Below are positions 44,800 to 55,027 of a DNA stretch of 64,000 bases, one piece after another. A program made the translations under genes and the position numbers. The notes beneath the pieces were generated by a model. It worked only from the letters and a program-made list of their open reading frames with translations, had not been told where the DNA came from and made no database searches. How positions within the stretch are numbered: position 1 is the first letter of the stretch; each line of letters starts with the position of its first letter. Source of the stretch: Oscillatoria sp. FACHB-1406 (GTDB lineage: Bacteria > Cyanobacteriota > Cyanobacteriia > Cyanobacteriales > Spirulinaceae); assembly GCF_014698145.1 (NCBI RefSeq), contig NZ_JACJSM010000004.1, forward strand, positions 124,001 to 188,000, read 5' to 3'.

Positions 44800-46338
44800 A
44801 TGATTGCGACGACTTCGCCCGCAACCAGCCAGAATAAATTTGAAAAGTTCAAGGCTGAGAAAGATGGTTTAGCCGTTAAAGACGAACTCGAGCGTTTCGC
44901 CCAAATGGGGTGGGAAGCAGTCGATAAAACCGATCTAGAACATCGTCTCAAGTGGCTGGGAATTTTTTATCGCCCTGTCACTCCCGGCAAATTTATGTTG
45001 CGGCTGCGGATTCCTAACGGAATTCTGACCAGCGAGCAAATGCAAACTCTCGCTGAAATCGTCCAACGCTACGGCGAAGATGGCAGCGCCGACATTACCA
45101 CCCGACAAAACTTACAACTGCGCGGGTTACGTCTCGAGGATATGCCCGACATCTTCCAACGCCTGAAAGCGGTGGGGATGACTTCGGTGCAATCGGGGAT
45201 GGACAACGTGCGCAATATTACCGGTTCGCCGGTGGCAGGTATCGACGGAGACGAATTGATAGATACGCGCGAGTTGGTCAAAAACGTCCAAGACATGATT
45301 ACCAACTCTGGCGAAGGCAACCCGGCTTTCACCAATCTGCCGCGTAAGTTCAATATTGCCATTGAAGGCGGGCGCGATAACTCAGTTCATGCCGAAATTA
45401 ACGATATCGCCTTCGTTCCCGCTTATAAAGACGGAGAATTAGGATTTAACGTCGTTGTGGGGGGCTTTTTCTCAGCTAAACGCTGCGAAGCTGCCATACC
45501 CTTGAATGCTTGGGTTCCGCCCAACGATGAAGTCGTAGATTTATGCCGAGCTATTTTAACCGTTTATCGAGACAATGGCTTGCGAGCCAATCGCCAAAAA
45601 GCACGCTTGATGTGGTTGATTGATGAATGGGGTCTCGATAAATTCCGCTCTGAAGTCGAAGCAGAATTGGGGCGAGAACTGAAAACAGCCGCAGAGAAAG
45701 ATGAAATTGACTGGGATAAGCGCGATCGCATCGGAGTTTACAAACAACTCCAACCCGGTTTAAACTATGTCGGCCTGCACGTCCCTGTCGGACGCTTCAC
45801 GGCTGATAATCTCTTTGAACTGGCGCGTCTGGCCGAAGTTTACGGCGAAAGCGAAATTCGCCTCACCGTCGAACAGAACGCCATTATTCCCCATATTCCC
45901 GACGACAAACTCGCCGCTTTCCTGGCAGAACCCCTGCTCGAGCAGTTTAGCATCGACCCCAGTCCGCTAACGCGATCGCTCGTCTCCTGTACTGGCGCGC
46001 AATACTGCGGCTTCGCCCTCGTCGAAACAAAACAACGCGCCCTCGCGATTGCCCGAGAACTCGACAGCGAACTCAACTTAGCCCACCGCGTCCGCATCCA
46101 TTGGACGGGATGCCCTAACTCCTGCGGACAGCCCCAAGTCGCCGACATCGGCTTAATGGGAACCAAAGTTCGCAAAGATGGCAAAACAGTAGAAGGCGTA
46201 GACCTTTATATGGGCGGAAAAGTTGGCAAAGATGCCCACCTCGGAACTTGCGTCCGAAAAGGTATCCCTTGCGACGAATTGCCCGAGGTCTTAAGAGATA
46301 TCTTAATAAACGACTTTGGTGCAACGCCAAAACATTAA
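44800..46338 (+). CDS. nirA: Ferredoxin-nitrite reductase
   Basis: A 512-residue siroheme/4Fe-4S enzyme. The cluster ligands are in CTGAQYCGFA and GCPNSCGQ; both substrate-binding half-domains are visible. It reduces nitrite to ammonium with six electrons from reduced ferredoxin, in the cytoplasm. First gene of the operon, behind the NtcA promoter; a ferredoxin-like C-terminal extension as in some cyanobacteria is absent. Confidence 0.96.
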   Translation: MIATTSPATSQNKFEKFKAEKDGLAVKDELERFAQMGWEAVDKTDLEHRLKWLGIFYRPVTPGKFMLRLRIPNGILTSEQMQTLAEIVQRYGEDGSADITTRQNLQLRGLRLEDMPDIFQRLKAVGMTSVQSGMDNVRNITGSPVAGIDGDELIDTRELVKNVQDMITNSGEGNPAFTNLPRKFNIAIEGGRDNSVHAEINDIAFVPAYKDGELGFNVVVGGFFSAKRCEAAIPLNAWVPPNDEVVDLCRAILTVYRDNGLRANRQKARLMWLIDEWGLDKFRSEVEAELGRELKTAAEKDEIDWDKRDRIGVYKQLQPGLNYVGLHVPVGRFTADNLFELARLAEVYGESEIRLTVEQNAIIPHIPDDKLAAFLAEPLLEQFSIDPSPLTRSLVSCTGAQYCGFALVETKQRALAIARELDSELNLAHRVRIHWTGCPNSCGQPQVADIGLMGTKVRKDGKTVEGVDLYMGGKVGKDAHLGTCVRKGIPCDELPEVLRDILINDFGATPKH

Positions 46339-46587
46339 GGTGGAATTCAAAATGCTGAGATGAAAAGCATTACCTGAATAGCCTAGTTTTTCCCCGACTG
46401 CCTTAAAACTTAAGTCTCGTTGCCTCCCGCCTACTCGAAATCAACGCCAACCTTCCTTAAATCGGCTTGATTTCTAATCTTGCCTGCCAAAATTTCTTCG
46501 TCTTCACGCGAAAAATACTCTCTACATTGGGTGTCGAGAGAATAGCCAAAAAATCAATTCTTAAAACTGCCAGACAATCCAAGAACT

Positions 46588-47910
46588 ATGTCAAAACTTT
46601 CTCGTCGTCGCTTCCTCCTCACTTCCAGTGCAGCCGCCGCCGGTACTGTTATCCTGCATGGTTGTGTGCCTAATTCTTCCGGCAGTTCCTCCACCTCCGC
46701 CTCTCCGGCTGGCGAATCTCCCGCTCCCGCCCCCAGCCTCAGCGAAGCAGACAAACCTGAAGTGGCTACCGCTAAACTCGGCTTTATTGCTCTGACGGAT
46801 GCGGCTCCCCTCATCATTGCCAAAGAAAAGGGCTTCTTCAATGAATTTGGGATGACCGACGTTGAAGTTCTCAAGCAAGCCTCTTGGCCCGTCACGCGAG
46901 ATAACCTCGAACTCGGTTCCAGTGGCGGCGGTATCGACGGCGCGCATATTCTCTCGCCCATGCCCTATTTGATGACAGCCGGGAAAATCACCAAACAACC
47001 CGTGCCGATGCAAATTTTGGCAAGGTTAAATGTTAACGGACAAGCTATTTCCGTCAGCAAAACCTACCTCGATAAAAAGGTTGCTCTCGATAGTAAAGGA
47101 CTCAAAGAAGCGCTCAAAGGTAAGGCAGATGCTACCGCAGCAATTACCTTCCCCGGCGGCACGCACGACCTGTGGATGCGTTACTGGCTCGCAGCCGGAG
47201 GTGTTGACCCGACTAAAGATATTAAAGTTATTCCCATCCCGCCGCCGCAAATGGTTGCGAACATGAAATCGGGGACGATGGACACTTTTTGCGTGGGCGA
47301 ACCTTGGAACGCGCAACTCGTTAACCAGAAGCAAGGATACACTGCTTTAGTAACCGGCGAACTTTGGAAAAATCACCCCGAAAAAGCCTTTACAATGCGT
47401 AAAGACTGGGTTGAAAAAAATCCAAAAGCTGCTGTTGCATTGCTCAAAGGTATTATGAAAGCTCAGCAATGGTGCGAGAAAGCTGAAAATAAAGAAGAGA
47501 TGTGCAAAATCATCGCTAAAGACCAATGGTTAAAGGTTCCCGTTGAAGATATTATCGGTCGTTCTAAAGGCGAAATTGATTACGGCGACGGACGCAAAGA
47601 AACCAAGCCCGATATCGCTATGAAGTTCTGGGCAGATAACGCCTCCTTCCCCTACAAGAGTCACGATCTGTGGTTCGTTACTGAAGATATTCGCTGGGGA
47701 TATTTACCAGCCGATACCGATGCGAAAAAACTCGTTGATGAAGTCAATCGTTCCGATCTCTGGAAGGAAGCAGCAAAAGCCCTTGGGGTTGCCGAGGCTG
47801 AAATTCCGAGTAGCGATTCTCGCGGGGTTGAAGAATTTTTCGATGGCACAAAATTTGACCCAGAAAATCCCAAAGCTTATTTAGATGGATTGAAGATTAA
47901 GAAAGCTTGA
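46588..47910 (+). CDS. nrtA: Nitrate/nitrite ABC transporter substrate-binding lipoprotein
   Basis: A 440-residue NrtA. It starts with a twin-arginine-like RRRFLLTSSAAAAG and a lipobox ending at Cys26 (HGC), then a Ser/Pro linker, then the CmpA/NrtA binding domain (LGFIALTDAAPLIIAKEKGFF, FPGGTHDLWMRYWLAAGGVDP). It binds nitrate and nitrite at the outer face of the plasma membrane. CmpA, the bicarbonate-binding homologue, is a close relative, but nirA, nrtB-D and narB around it settle the choice. Confidence 0.95.
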   Translation: MSKLSRRRFLLTSSAAAAGTVILHGCVPNSSGSSSTSASPAGESPAPAPSLSEADKPEVATAKLGFIALTDAAPLIIAKEKGFFNEFGMTDVEVLKQASWPVTRDNLELGSSGGGIDGAHILSPMPYLMTAGKITKQPVPMQILARLNVNGQAISVSKTYLDKKVALDSKGLKEALKGKADATAAITFPGGTHDLWMRYWLAAGGVDPTKDIKVIPIPPPQMVANMKSGTMDTFCVGEPWNAQLVNQKQGYTALVTGELWKNHPEKAFTMRKDWVEKNPKAAVALLKGIMKAQQWCEKAENKEEMCKIIAKDQWLKVPVEDIIGRSKGEIDYGDGRKETKPDIAMKFWADNASFPYKSHDLWFVTEDIRWGYLPADTDAKKLVDEVNRSDLWKEAAKALGVAEAEIPSSDSRGVEEFFDGTKFDPENPKAYLDGLKIKKA

Positions 47911-48027
47911 TTCTCCCTATCTCCCTTTGTTCAAGGGGAGGTTGAAAAACAAGAAAAGCCTCATTAAGGGTGAATTGGAAAGGCTAACAGCCAATAAGCT
48001 CGCTTAAAAGAGAAATGAAAATCCTTA

Positions 48028-48053
48028 AAATCCCCCTTCACAAGAGGGGGATT
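48028..48053 (+). promoter_or_regulatory. Hairpin between nrtA and nrtB
   Basis: AAATCCCCCTT and AAGAGGGGGATTT form a stable stem in the 232-base gap. It has no T-run that would make a strong terminator. Such hairpins behind binding-protein genes often protect the upstream mRNA or cut down downstream expression. Confidence 0.6.
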
Positions 48054-48142
48054 TAGGGAGATCGAAAAGCTCTCGCGATCGCAACATACTACGCCCCGAC
48101 CGTCAAATTAAATCTTAAACCTTTCTCTTTCTCTAAATTCTC

Positions 48143-49009
48143 ATGGTCGCTCCCACTGACAGCTACGTTAAAAAGCCGAACTTTCTCGTTACTCTGATTC
48201 AAAAGCCGCCGAAAAAACTTCTGCGTCCAATGGTTGCGATTCTCTTCGTTCTCACCGTCTGGCAAGTGATTTGTAGCGCTCCCGGCGCACCGCTACCGAG
48301 TCCTTCTAAGGTGGTGAGCGACACCTGGGAATTAATCGTCAATCCCTTCTTCGTTCGCGAAGGAACTGATGTTGGCATTTTTTGGCAAATCTTCGCGAGT
48401 TTACAGCGCGTTGCAGTCGGCTATTCGTTGGCAGCAATTGTTGGAATTAGTGCCGGAATTCTCCTCGGCTGTAATCCTTTTCTGTATGATGCTTTCGATC
48501 CACTCTTTCAAGTTTTACGCACCATTCCCCCCCTCGCTTGGCTGCCGATTTCGCTAGCCGTTTTCCAAGCTTTTAACCCCTTGGAAAAAGCGGGCGTAAA
48601 GGTAAATGAAGTTGCTGCAATTTTTGTGATTTTTGTCACTGCGGTGTGGCCGATTGTAATGAATACCACTGTCGGCGTACAGCAGATTCCCCAAGATTAC
48701 AAAAATGTCGCTAAAGTGCTGCAACTGCCTGCGAGAAAGTATTTCTTTAAAATCCTTTTCCCCGCTTCCGTTCCCTATATCTTCAGCGGTTTGAGAATCG
48801 GCATCGGCTTATCTTGGTTGGCAATCGTCGCAGCAGAAATGCTGGTGGGCGGTGTTGGAATCGGCTTTTTTATCTGGGATAACTACAACAGTTCTCGTAC
48901 CAGCCATATCATTCTCGGTCTGCTCTATGTCGGGATTGTCGGCTTGTTGCTCGATCGCCTGATTGCCTTTATCGCTCGATTGGTCGTTCCAGAAGAACAA
49001 AAAGAATAA
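48143..49009 (+). CDS. nrtB: Nitrate ABC transporter permease
   Basis: A 288-residue permease with about six spans and the EAA loop (NVAKVLQLPARKYFFKILFP). It forms the membrane channel with NrtC/NrtD. GAPLPSPSKV and FQVLRTIPPLAWLPISLAVF are typical of the NrtB/SsuC family. Confidence 0.95.
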   Translation: MVAPTDSYVKKPNFLVTLIQKPPKKLLRPMVAILFVLTVWQVICSAPGAPLPSPSKVVSDTWELIVNPFFVREGTDVGIFWQIFASLQRVAVGYSLAAIVGISAGILLGCNPFLYDAFDPLFQVLRTIPPLAWLPISLAVFQAFNPLEKAGVKVNEVAAIFVIFVTAVWPIVMNTTVGVQQIPQDYKNVAKVLQLPARKYFFKILFPASVPYIFSGLRIGIGLSWLAIVAAEMLVGGVGIGFFIWDNYNSSRTSHIILGLLYVGIVGLLLDRLIAFIARLVVPEEQKE

Positions 49010-49126
49010 TTTTTAGAAAGAGATCCATCCGTTCCGAAATCTCAGCATTTGCTGGCGATCGCTGCTCGCTTTACCTGAAGATAGCGAACTGAATAACTGG
49101 AAACTGGTAATTTTTAGAGAACTGTC

Positions 49127-51127
49127 ATGCAATCCTTCCTTGAAGTAGACCACGTAGACCGCATCTTTCGCCTCCAAAACGGCGGCAACTACGTCGCCCT
49201 CAAAAACATTCAACTCGACATCCAGCAAGGTGAATTTATCACCCTCCTCGGTCATTCCGGCTGCGGTAAATCCACCCTGCTGAACATCATCGCCGGACTC
49301 GATCGCCCCACGCAAGGCGGCGTTGTCCTCGAAGGTAAAGAAGTTCGCGCCCCCGGTCCGGATCGCATGGTCGTTTTCCAAAACTACTCCCTTCTTCCTT
49401 GGATGACGGTGCGCGAAAACATTGCCCTCGGAGTCGATGAAGTCCTGCAAAATCTCCCCGCTGGCGAACGCAACCGCCTCATCGACCATTACATCGAAGT
49501 TGTCAAACTGCAACACGCCGCCGATAAACGCCCCGGCGAACTCTCCGGCGGGATGAAACAGCGAGTCGCGATCGCGCGCGCGCTTTCCCTCCGCCCCAAA
49601 GTCCTCCTCCTCGACGAACCCTTCGGCGCTCTCGATGCCTTAACGCGCGGCGGTTTGCAAGAACAATTGATGCAAATTTGTCAAGAGAGTAACGTCACCT
49701 GCATCATGGTGACGCACGATGCCGACGAAGCCCTGCTGCTGTCCGATCGCATCGTCATGCTTACAAACGGCCCCGCCGCCCACATCGGTCAAATCCTGGA
49801 AGTTCCCTTCCCGCGCCCTCGCAGCCGCATGACCGTCGTCAACCACCCAAAATACTACGCCCTGCGCGGCGAAATCGTCTACTTCCTCGAACAGCAGAAA
49901 AAAGCCAAAAAACGCAAAGTTCAAGCGCCTGCTGTCGTTGCCGCTAACGGCCTCGAAAAAGTCAACCTCGAAATTGGCTTTATCCCCCTCACGGACTGCG
50001 CCCCCCTCGTCGTTGCCAAAGAAAAAGGCTTCTTTGAAAAACACGGTCTCACTCAAGTCAAACTAATCCGCGAACCGAGTTGGAAAGTCATCTCTGAAGG
50101 GTTGCGCGAAGGTCGCCTCGATGCCGCTCAAGTCGTCGCCGGAATGCCCATCTCCATTACCCTCGGAATGGGCGGTAACGATCCCGTACCAATGGTGACA
50201 GCCCTTACCATGTCCCGCAACGGTAACGCCATCACCTTCAGCAAAAAACTCTACGATCAAGGGATTCGCACCCTCGCCGACTTCAAAGCCGCGATCGATC
50301 GCGACCCCGATACCGTACATACCCTCGGTATGGTTCACCCCTCCTCCATGCACAACTTAATGTTGCGCCACTGGCTGGCCTCCGGCGGTATCGATCCCGA
50401 TCGCGATGTCAACATCACCGTCATTCCCCCCGCCCAAATGGTCGCTAACCTCAAAGCGGGTAACATTAGCGGCTATTGCGTCGGCGAACCCTGGAACTCC
50501 CGCGCCGTCAACGAAGGCATCGGCTTCGTCATCGCCACCGACCTCGATATCTGGTCGGGACACCTCGAAAAAGTCCTCACCGCGCGCGAAGACTGGGCGG
50601 CAAAATATCCCCAAACCCACCTCGCCCTCGTCAAAGCGCTACTCGAAGCTTGCGAATACTGCGACGACCGCCGCAACCGCGAAGAAATCTTGCAATTCCT
50701 CTGCCGTCCCGAATACGTGGGTGCCGATCCTGTCGATCTTCGTCCCGGTTTCATCGATCCCTACGATCGCGGCACCGACGAACTCCAAGTCCTCGATCGC
50801 TATAACCAATTCTTCGTTGCTAAAACCAACTGTCCCAAACGCACCGAAGCCCTGTGGGTACTGACTCAAATGGCGCGTTGGGGGATTACGTCCTTCCCCC
50901 GTAACTGGCTCGATATTGTCGAACGGGTGCGCCGCGTCGATGTTTACACCGAAGCCGCTACTCAACTCGACCTACCCGCCCTCGAACCCGATCGCCGTCC
51001 GATTCAGTTTACAGACGGTACGACCTTCAACCCCGATGACCCGATCGAATACCTCAACCGTTTAGAAATTAAGCGCCCGATTCGCGTTGAGGAAATCGAC
51101 ATCGATCGCCCTGCCGTTCTCGTTTAA
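49127..51127 (+). CDS. nrtC: Nitrate ABC transporter ATPase with NrtA-like regulatory domain
   Basis: A 666-residue fusion: an ABC ATPase (Walker A GHSGCGKS, signature LSGGMKQR, Walker B LLLDEPFGALDA) followed from about residue 285 by an NrtA-like substrate-binding domain (IGFIPLTDCAPLVVAKEKGFF). The second domain sits in the cytoplasm and mediates inhibition of transport by ammonium in known NrtC proteins. Linker is Lys-rich. Confidence 0.96.
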   Translation: MQSFLEVDHVDRIFRLQNGGNYVALKNIQLDIQQGEFITLLGHSGCGKSTLLNIIAGLDRPTQGGVVLEGKEVRAPGPDRMVVFQNYSLLPWMTVRENIALGVDEVLQNLPAGERNRLIDHYIEVVKLQHAADKRPGELSGGMKQRVAIARALSLRPKVLLLDEPFGALDALTRGGLQEQLMQICQESNVTCIMVTHDADEALLLSDRIVMLTNGPAAHIGQILEVPFPRPRSRMTVVNHPKYYALRGEIVYFLEQQKKAKKRKVQAPAVVAANGLEKVNLEIGFIPLTDCAPLVVAKEKGFFEKHGLTQVKLIREPSWKVISEGLREGRLDAAQVVAGMPISITLGMGGNDPVPMVTALTMSRNGNAITFSKKLYDQGIRTLADFKAAIDRDPDTVHTLGMVHPSSMHNLMLRHWLASGGIDPDRDVNITVIPPAQMVANLKAGNISGYCVGEPWNSRAVNEGIGFVIATDLDIWSGHLEKVLTAREDWAAKYPQTHLALVKALLEACEYCDDRRNREEILQFLCRPEYVGADPVDLRPGFIDPYDRGTDELQVLDRYNQFFVAKTNCPKRTEALWVLTQMARWGITSFPRNWLDIVERVRRVDVYTEAATQLDLPALEPDRRPIQFTDGTTFNPDDPIEYLNRLEIKRPIRVEEIDIDRPAVLV

Positions 51128-51257
51128 GCGTGAAGGAAAGTCGTTTTTGCCCGATAGAGAAGTGTTTTAGCTTCCAGTAAAACAAAGGGCAAAAGTTTCA
51201 AATGCTCCACTTTTGCCTGTCCAGTTCTCTATTTTCTCTGAATCCATTCTAAGAGTC

Positions 51258-52097
51258 ATGCAAACCTTGAATTCCCAAACTTTAGACAAACTTAAGAAAT
51301 CGCCTGACGCTAGCTTTTTGGAAATCGACAGCGTTTCCAAAATTTACCCCACGCCCAAAGGCGACTATACCGTTCTCGATGGCGTAAATCTCACCGTCCA
51401 GGAAGGGGAATTTATCTGCTTGATCGGTCACTCGGGTTGCGGTAAATCGACGCTACTCAACATGGTTTCGGGTTTGAATAAGCCTACCCTCGGCGAAGTG
51501 CGGATGAAGAATCAACGCATTACCAAACCCGGTCCCGATCGCATGGTCGTTTTCCAAAACTATTCGCTCCTACCTTGGCTCAGCGTTTACGAAAATGTCT
51601 ATCTGGGAGTTGACGAGGTTTTTGCCCACAAATCCAAAGCTGATAAAAAAGCGATCGTAGAGGAACATCTAGAGTTAGTCGGACTGACTGAAGCCGCCAA
51701 TAAAAAGCCGACCCAAATTTCTGGGGGGATGAAACAGCGAGTCGCGATCGCGCGCGCCCTAGCCACTCGTCCCGAAGCCTTAATCCTCGACGAACCCTTC
51801 GGTGCATTAGACCCCATCACTCGCGAAGAACTGCAAGAAGAACTGCTGAAAATTTGGGAAGACCACAAAATCACCGTCATGATGATCACCCACGACATCG
51901 ACGAAGCCTTATTTTTAGCCGATCGCCTCGTGATGATGACCAACGGACCGGCCGCCCGGATTGGCGAAATTCTCGATATTCCTTTTCCCCGTCCGCGCAA
52001 TCGCGCCCGCCTCGCTGAAGATCCCCGTTACTACGAACTCCGCAACGAAGCGCTCGACTTCTTATTCCATCGATATGCCCACGACGATACGGAATAA
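51258..52097 (+). CDS. nrtD: Nitrate ABC transporter ATPase
   Basis: A 279-residue ABC ATPase from ATG 51258 (an upstream TTG is in frame but unlikely). Walker A GHSGCGKS, signature ISGGMKQR, Walker B LILDEPFGALDP. It pairs with NrtC to power nitrate uptake. It has no substrate-binding extension. Confidence 0.95.
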   Translation: MQTLNSQTLDKLKKSPDASFLEIDSVSKIYPTPKGDYTVLDGVNLTVQEGEFICLIGHSGCGKSTLLNMVSGLNKPTLGEVRMKNQRITKPGPDRMVVFQNYSLLPWLSVYENVYLGVDEVFAHKSKADKKAIVEEHLELVGLTEAANKKPTQISGGMKQRVAIARALATRPEALILDEPFGALDPITREELQEELLKIWEDHKITVMMITHDIDEALFLADRLVMMTNGPAARIGEILDIPFPRPRNRARLAEDPRYYELRNEALDFLFHRYAHDDTE

Positions 52098-52100
52098 TTC

Positions 52101-52121
52101 GTAATTCGTAATTCGTAATTC
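52101..52121. repeat. Tandem heptamer repeat (GTAATTC)x3
   Basis: Three exact units, plus a partial one, begin four bases after the nrtD stop. Same unit as at 4008-4042. Confidence 0.9.
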
Positions 52122-52330
52122 GCCTGTCCGCCCGTCCCCTTTGGGCTGTAGAGTCCTTCAACAGCTTTTCCCTTTGCCTTGCCGATAACTTTGCATTCAG
52201 TGGAATTTTGTGGCGATAGCCAATAATGGCGATCTCATCTTCAAAATTCCGCTGTTTTTTATTCTCATTTTTCTCTAACTCCAATCAATTTCTAAAAACT
52301 TCCTTTCAAAATAATTTAGGGTGATTCAGC

Positions 52331-54520
52331 ATGGACGAAAAGAAAGCAGACCCAACCGTTAAAACACTTTGCCCGTATTGTGGGGTTGGCTGCGGGCTAG
52401 AAGTCTCACCGCCAAAAGCGCTTAAGGAAAATGCCGCCGCCTGGAAAGTCAGGGGCAATCGCGCTCATCCCTCCAGTCAGGGTATGGTTTGCGTTAAAGG
52501 AGCTACTGTTGTCGAATCGATACAACGCGATCGCCTGCTCTATCCTATGTTTCGGGAAACCCTCGAGCAATCCTTTCGCCGCATTTCCTGGGATGAAGCC
52601 TTCGATCGCATCGTTACTCGCATTCAAACCCTCCTCGCTACCGATGGTCCCAATTCCATTTGTATGTATGGTTCCGGGCAGTTCGTCACCGAAGATTATT
52701 ACACCGCCCAAAAATTAATTAAGGGTTGCCTCGGTACGAATAACTTCGATGCCAACTCCCGCCTATGTATGTCTTCTGCTGTCTCCGGTTACAAACAAAG
52801 TTTCGGTTCCGACGGCCCGCCCTGCTGTTACGATGACCTCGAATTGACCGACTGCGCCTTTATTGTCGGCAGCAATACCGCTGAATGTCATCCCATTATT
52901 TTCAATCGCCTTCGTAAATATCACAAAGCCAATCCAAACGTTCGTTTAATCGTTGTCGATCCGCGCGCGACACCTACCGCTGAAGTCGCCGATCTTCACC
53001 TCCCCATTCAACCGGGAACCGATATCGATCTGTTTAACGGTATCGCCTACTTACTTCTAGAATGGGGCGCGATCGATGAGAAATTCATCGGGGAACGCAC
53101 CGCGAATTTTGATGCTTTTGCAGAAACCGTTCGCTACTATACCCCCGAAAAAGTTGCCCAACGCTGCGGTATTACTGAAGAACAATTACAGCAAGCGGCT
53201 ACCTATTGGGCAGAATCCCAGCGCGTTCTTTCCCTTTGGTCGATGGGACTCAATCAATCTTCGGAAGGAACCGCAAAAATCAGAACCTTAATTAACTTGC
53301 ATCTCCTCACCGGACAACTCGGAAAACTGGGCGCGGGGCCGTTTTCTCTGACCGGACAGCCGAACGCGATGGGCGGGCGAGAAGCGGGCGGTTTGTCCCA
53401 TTTGCTTCCCGGCTACCGCAGCGTCACCGAAGCGCGCGATCGCGCCGAAATCGAGCAATTCTGGGGCTTTCCCGCCGGTCAAATTTCCCCTCAGCGGGGA
53501 CGCAATACCTGGGAAATCATTACGGGCTTAGAAAGCGGCGAGGTAAAATTACTCTGGATTGCAGCCACGAATCCCGCAGTTAGTCTGCCCGACCTAGTAC
53601 GCACAAAACGCGCGTTAAGTCAATCTCCTTTCACAATTTATCAAGAAGCTTACTATCCGACCGAAACGACGGCCTACGCGCATTTATTGCTTCCCGCTAC
53701 GCAATGGAGCGAAAAAACCGGCGTAATGACGAATAGCGAGCGCCGCGTTACCCTTTGTCCCGCCTTCCACAAACCGCCGGGAGAAGCGCGGGAGGATTGG
53801 TCGATTTTCGCTGAAGTCGGGCGACGCTTGGGATATGAGGAGCAATTTCCCTTCCAAACGTCCGCCGATGTTTACCGCGAGTTTGCCCGAACGACGCAAG
53901 GTCGAGTTTGCGATATTAGCGGCTTGAGTCATGAGATTTTACAGCAACAAGGGCCGCAGCAATGGCCATTTCCGGAGCCAAAGACCGAAAATCTCGATTC
54001 ATCGGTTTCTAAGCGACTCTACACGAATCTTCACTTCCCGACTCCCGACGGACGCGCGCGCTTTGCCGCCTTGCACTCGCGAGGACTCGCAGAACCACCC
54101 GATCCCGATTACCCTTTTGTTTTAACAACCGGACGATTGTACGGCCATTGGCACACGCAAACGCGCACGGGACGCATCGATAAGATTAATCAGATGCACC
54201 CGGAACCGTTCATCGAAATTCACCCTCGGGATGCCCAGAAATTGGGGATTGAAGAGGGAGAACGGGTGGAGGTGCGATCGCGTCGGGGAAAATGCCAGTT
54301 TAAAGCCAGAGTGACTCAAGCGATCGCGCCGGGAACGCTTTTTATCCCCATGCACTGGGGCGCACTCTGGGCGGAAGAGGCGGAAGCCAATGCCCTCACC
54401 CACCCGGAATCCTGCCCCGACTCCCACCAACCCGAGCTTAAAGCTTGTGCGGTACAACTCATCGCCGTTGGTGCGTCCGATGAGTTATCCGCTCGCGAGA
54501 CGGTCTCGATTCAAAATTAA
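52331..54520 (+). CDS. narB: Ferredoxin-nitrate reductase
   Basis: A 729-residue molybdoenzyme. The 4Fe-4S ligands are Cys14, Cys17, Cys21 and Cys54 ([15 protein letters not shown]); a Mo-ligand Cys is in [16 protein letters not shown]-binding motifs ([27 protein letters not shown]) follow. It reduces nitrate to nitrite with electrons from ferredoxin. Last gene of the operon. The ATG at 52331 follows a GGGTGATTC leader. Confidence 0.96.
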   Translation: MDEKKADPTVKTLCPYCGVGCGLEVSPPKALKENAAAWKVRGNRAHPSSQGMVCVKGATVVESIQRDRLLYPMFRETLEQSFRRISWDEAFDRIVTRIQTLLATDGPNSICMYGSGQFVTEDYYTAQKLIKGCLGTNNFDANSRLCMSSAVSGYKQSFGSDGPPCCYDDLELTDCAFIVGSNTAECHPIIFNRLRKYHKANPNVRLIVVDPRATPTAEVADLHLPIQPGTDIDLFNGIAYLLLEWGAIDEKFIGERTANFDAFAETVRYYTPEKVAQRCGITEEQLQQAATYWAESQRVLSLWSMGLNQSSEGTAKIRTLINLHLLTGQLGKLGAGPFSLTGQPNAMGGREAGGLSHLLPGYRSVTEARDRAEIEQFWGFPAGQISPQRGRNTWEIITGLESGEVKLLWIAATNPAVSLPDLVRTKRALSQSPFTIYQEAYYPTETTAYAHLLLPATQWSEKTGVMTNSERRVTLCPAFHKPPGEAREDWSIFAEVGRRLGYEEQFPFQTSADVYREFARTTQGRVCDISGLSHEILQQQGPQQWPFPEPKTENLDSSVSKRLYTNLHFPTPDGRARFAALHSRGLAEPPDPDYPFVLTTGRLYGHWHTQTRTGRIDKINQMHPEPFIEIHPRDAQKLGIEEGERVEVRSRRGKCQFKARVTQAIAPGTLFIPMHWGALWAEEAEANALTHPESCPDSHQPELKACAVQLIAVGASDELSARETVSIQN

Positions 54521-54544
54521 AAATGCAACATTGACATACTCCCC

Positions 54545-54776
54545 GGCAAATATCTTGCACGGCTTGAGAACCGACTGTTTGCCAGAACACTTTTCGCCTT
54601 CTCAGTTTGGCGATATGAGCCTGAAGTTTGGCGCAGTTCAAATGCTTCCCCCACATACGGTAGTACCGTTTGTGAAGTGCAATGCAATGGTTATAAATCA
54701 CCCCGGCAGCGTTGATGCTGCGTTTGAGGTGTTTATTCCGCTTACTTTGGTAGAGTTTGAACTTCAGTGTCTTCAT
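54545..54776 (-). pseudogene. tnpB: TnpB N-terminal fragment
   Basis: From ATG 54776 the frame reads MKTLKFKLYQSKRN, NAAGVIYNHCIALHKRYYRM and FWQTVGSQAVQDI, a standard cyanobacterial TnpB start. After about 78 residues similarity ends and the frame enters narB-side sequence. The RuvC and zinc-ribbon parts are lost, so no active nuclease can result. Confidence 0.85.
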
Positions 54777-54810
54777 GCTAGCATTGTATATCATCTCGAT
54801 ATACTGTGCC

Positions 54811-54951
54811 ATGAAAAAGAGTGTATTTTTTAGACTGACTAGCGAAGAGCTTGAGAGATTAGAAACCTACTGCAAGGCGACAGGAAGATCGAAGTCAGAC
54901 GTTCTAAGGGAACTTGTTAGAAATCTTAAGATCGAGAGAAAGCCGTCCTAG
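54811..54951 (+). CDS. Small ribbon-helix-helix (CopG-like) protein
   Basis: A 46-residue protein: VFFRLTSEELERLETYCKAT strand-helix, then GRSKSDVLRELVRN. Tiny proteins of this type often accompany tnpB in cyanobacterial IS elements. It starts 34 bases from the divergent tnpB fragment. The gene looks intact and may still be expressed. Confidence 0.75.
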   Translation: MKKSVFFRLTSEELERLETYCKATGRSKSDVLRELVRNLKIERKPS

Positions 54952-54985
54952 AAGGACGTAGCTCTAGACCCATTCCTTCGGTAAA

Positions 54986-55010
54986 CTAAAAAGCGGGCAA
55001 GATGCCCGCT
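54986..55010 (-). terminator. Rho-independent terminator of recA
   Basis: On the minus strand AGCGGGCA and TGCCCGCT form an 8-bp stem around a three-base loop, followed by a run of five T. It lies just after the recA stop. Confidence 0.85.
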
Positions 55011-55027
55011 CTGTCCTAAACTGTCTT

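Larger units (their letters stand above)
54530..54965. mobile_element. Degraded IS200/IS605-like element
   Basis: A divergent pair, a TnpB 5' fragment (minus) and a small ribbon-helix-helix gene (plus), sit between the narB 3' end and recA. A short hairpin (GTCCTAGAAGGAC) follows the helix gene at 54945-54957, as IS605-type ends often have. TACTCCCCGGCAAATATCTT at the other side may be the opposite end. No transposase tnpA is present. Confidence 0.65.
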
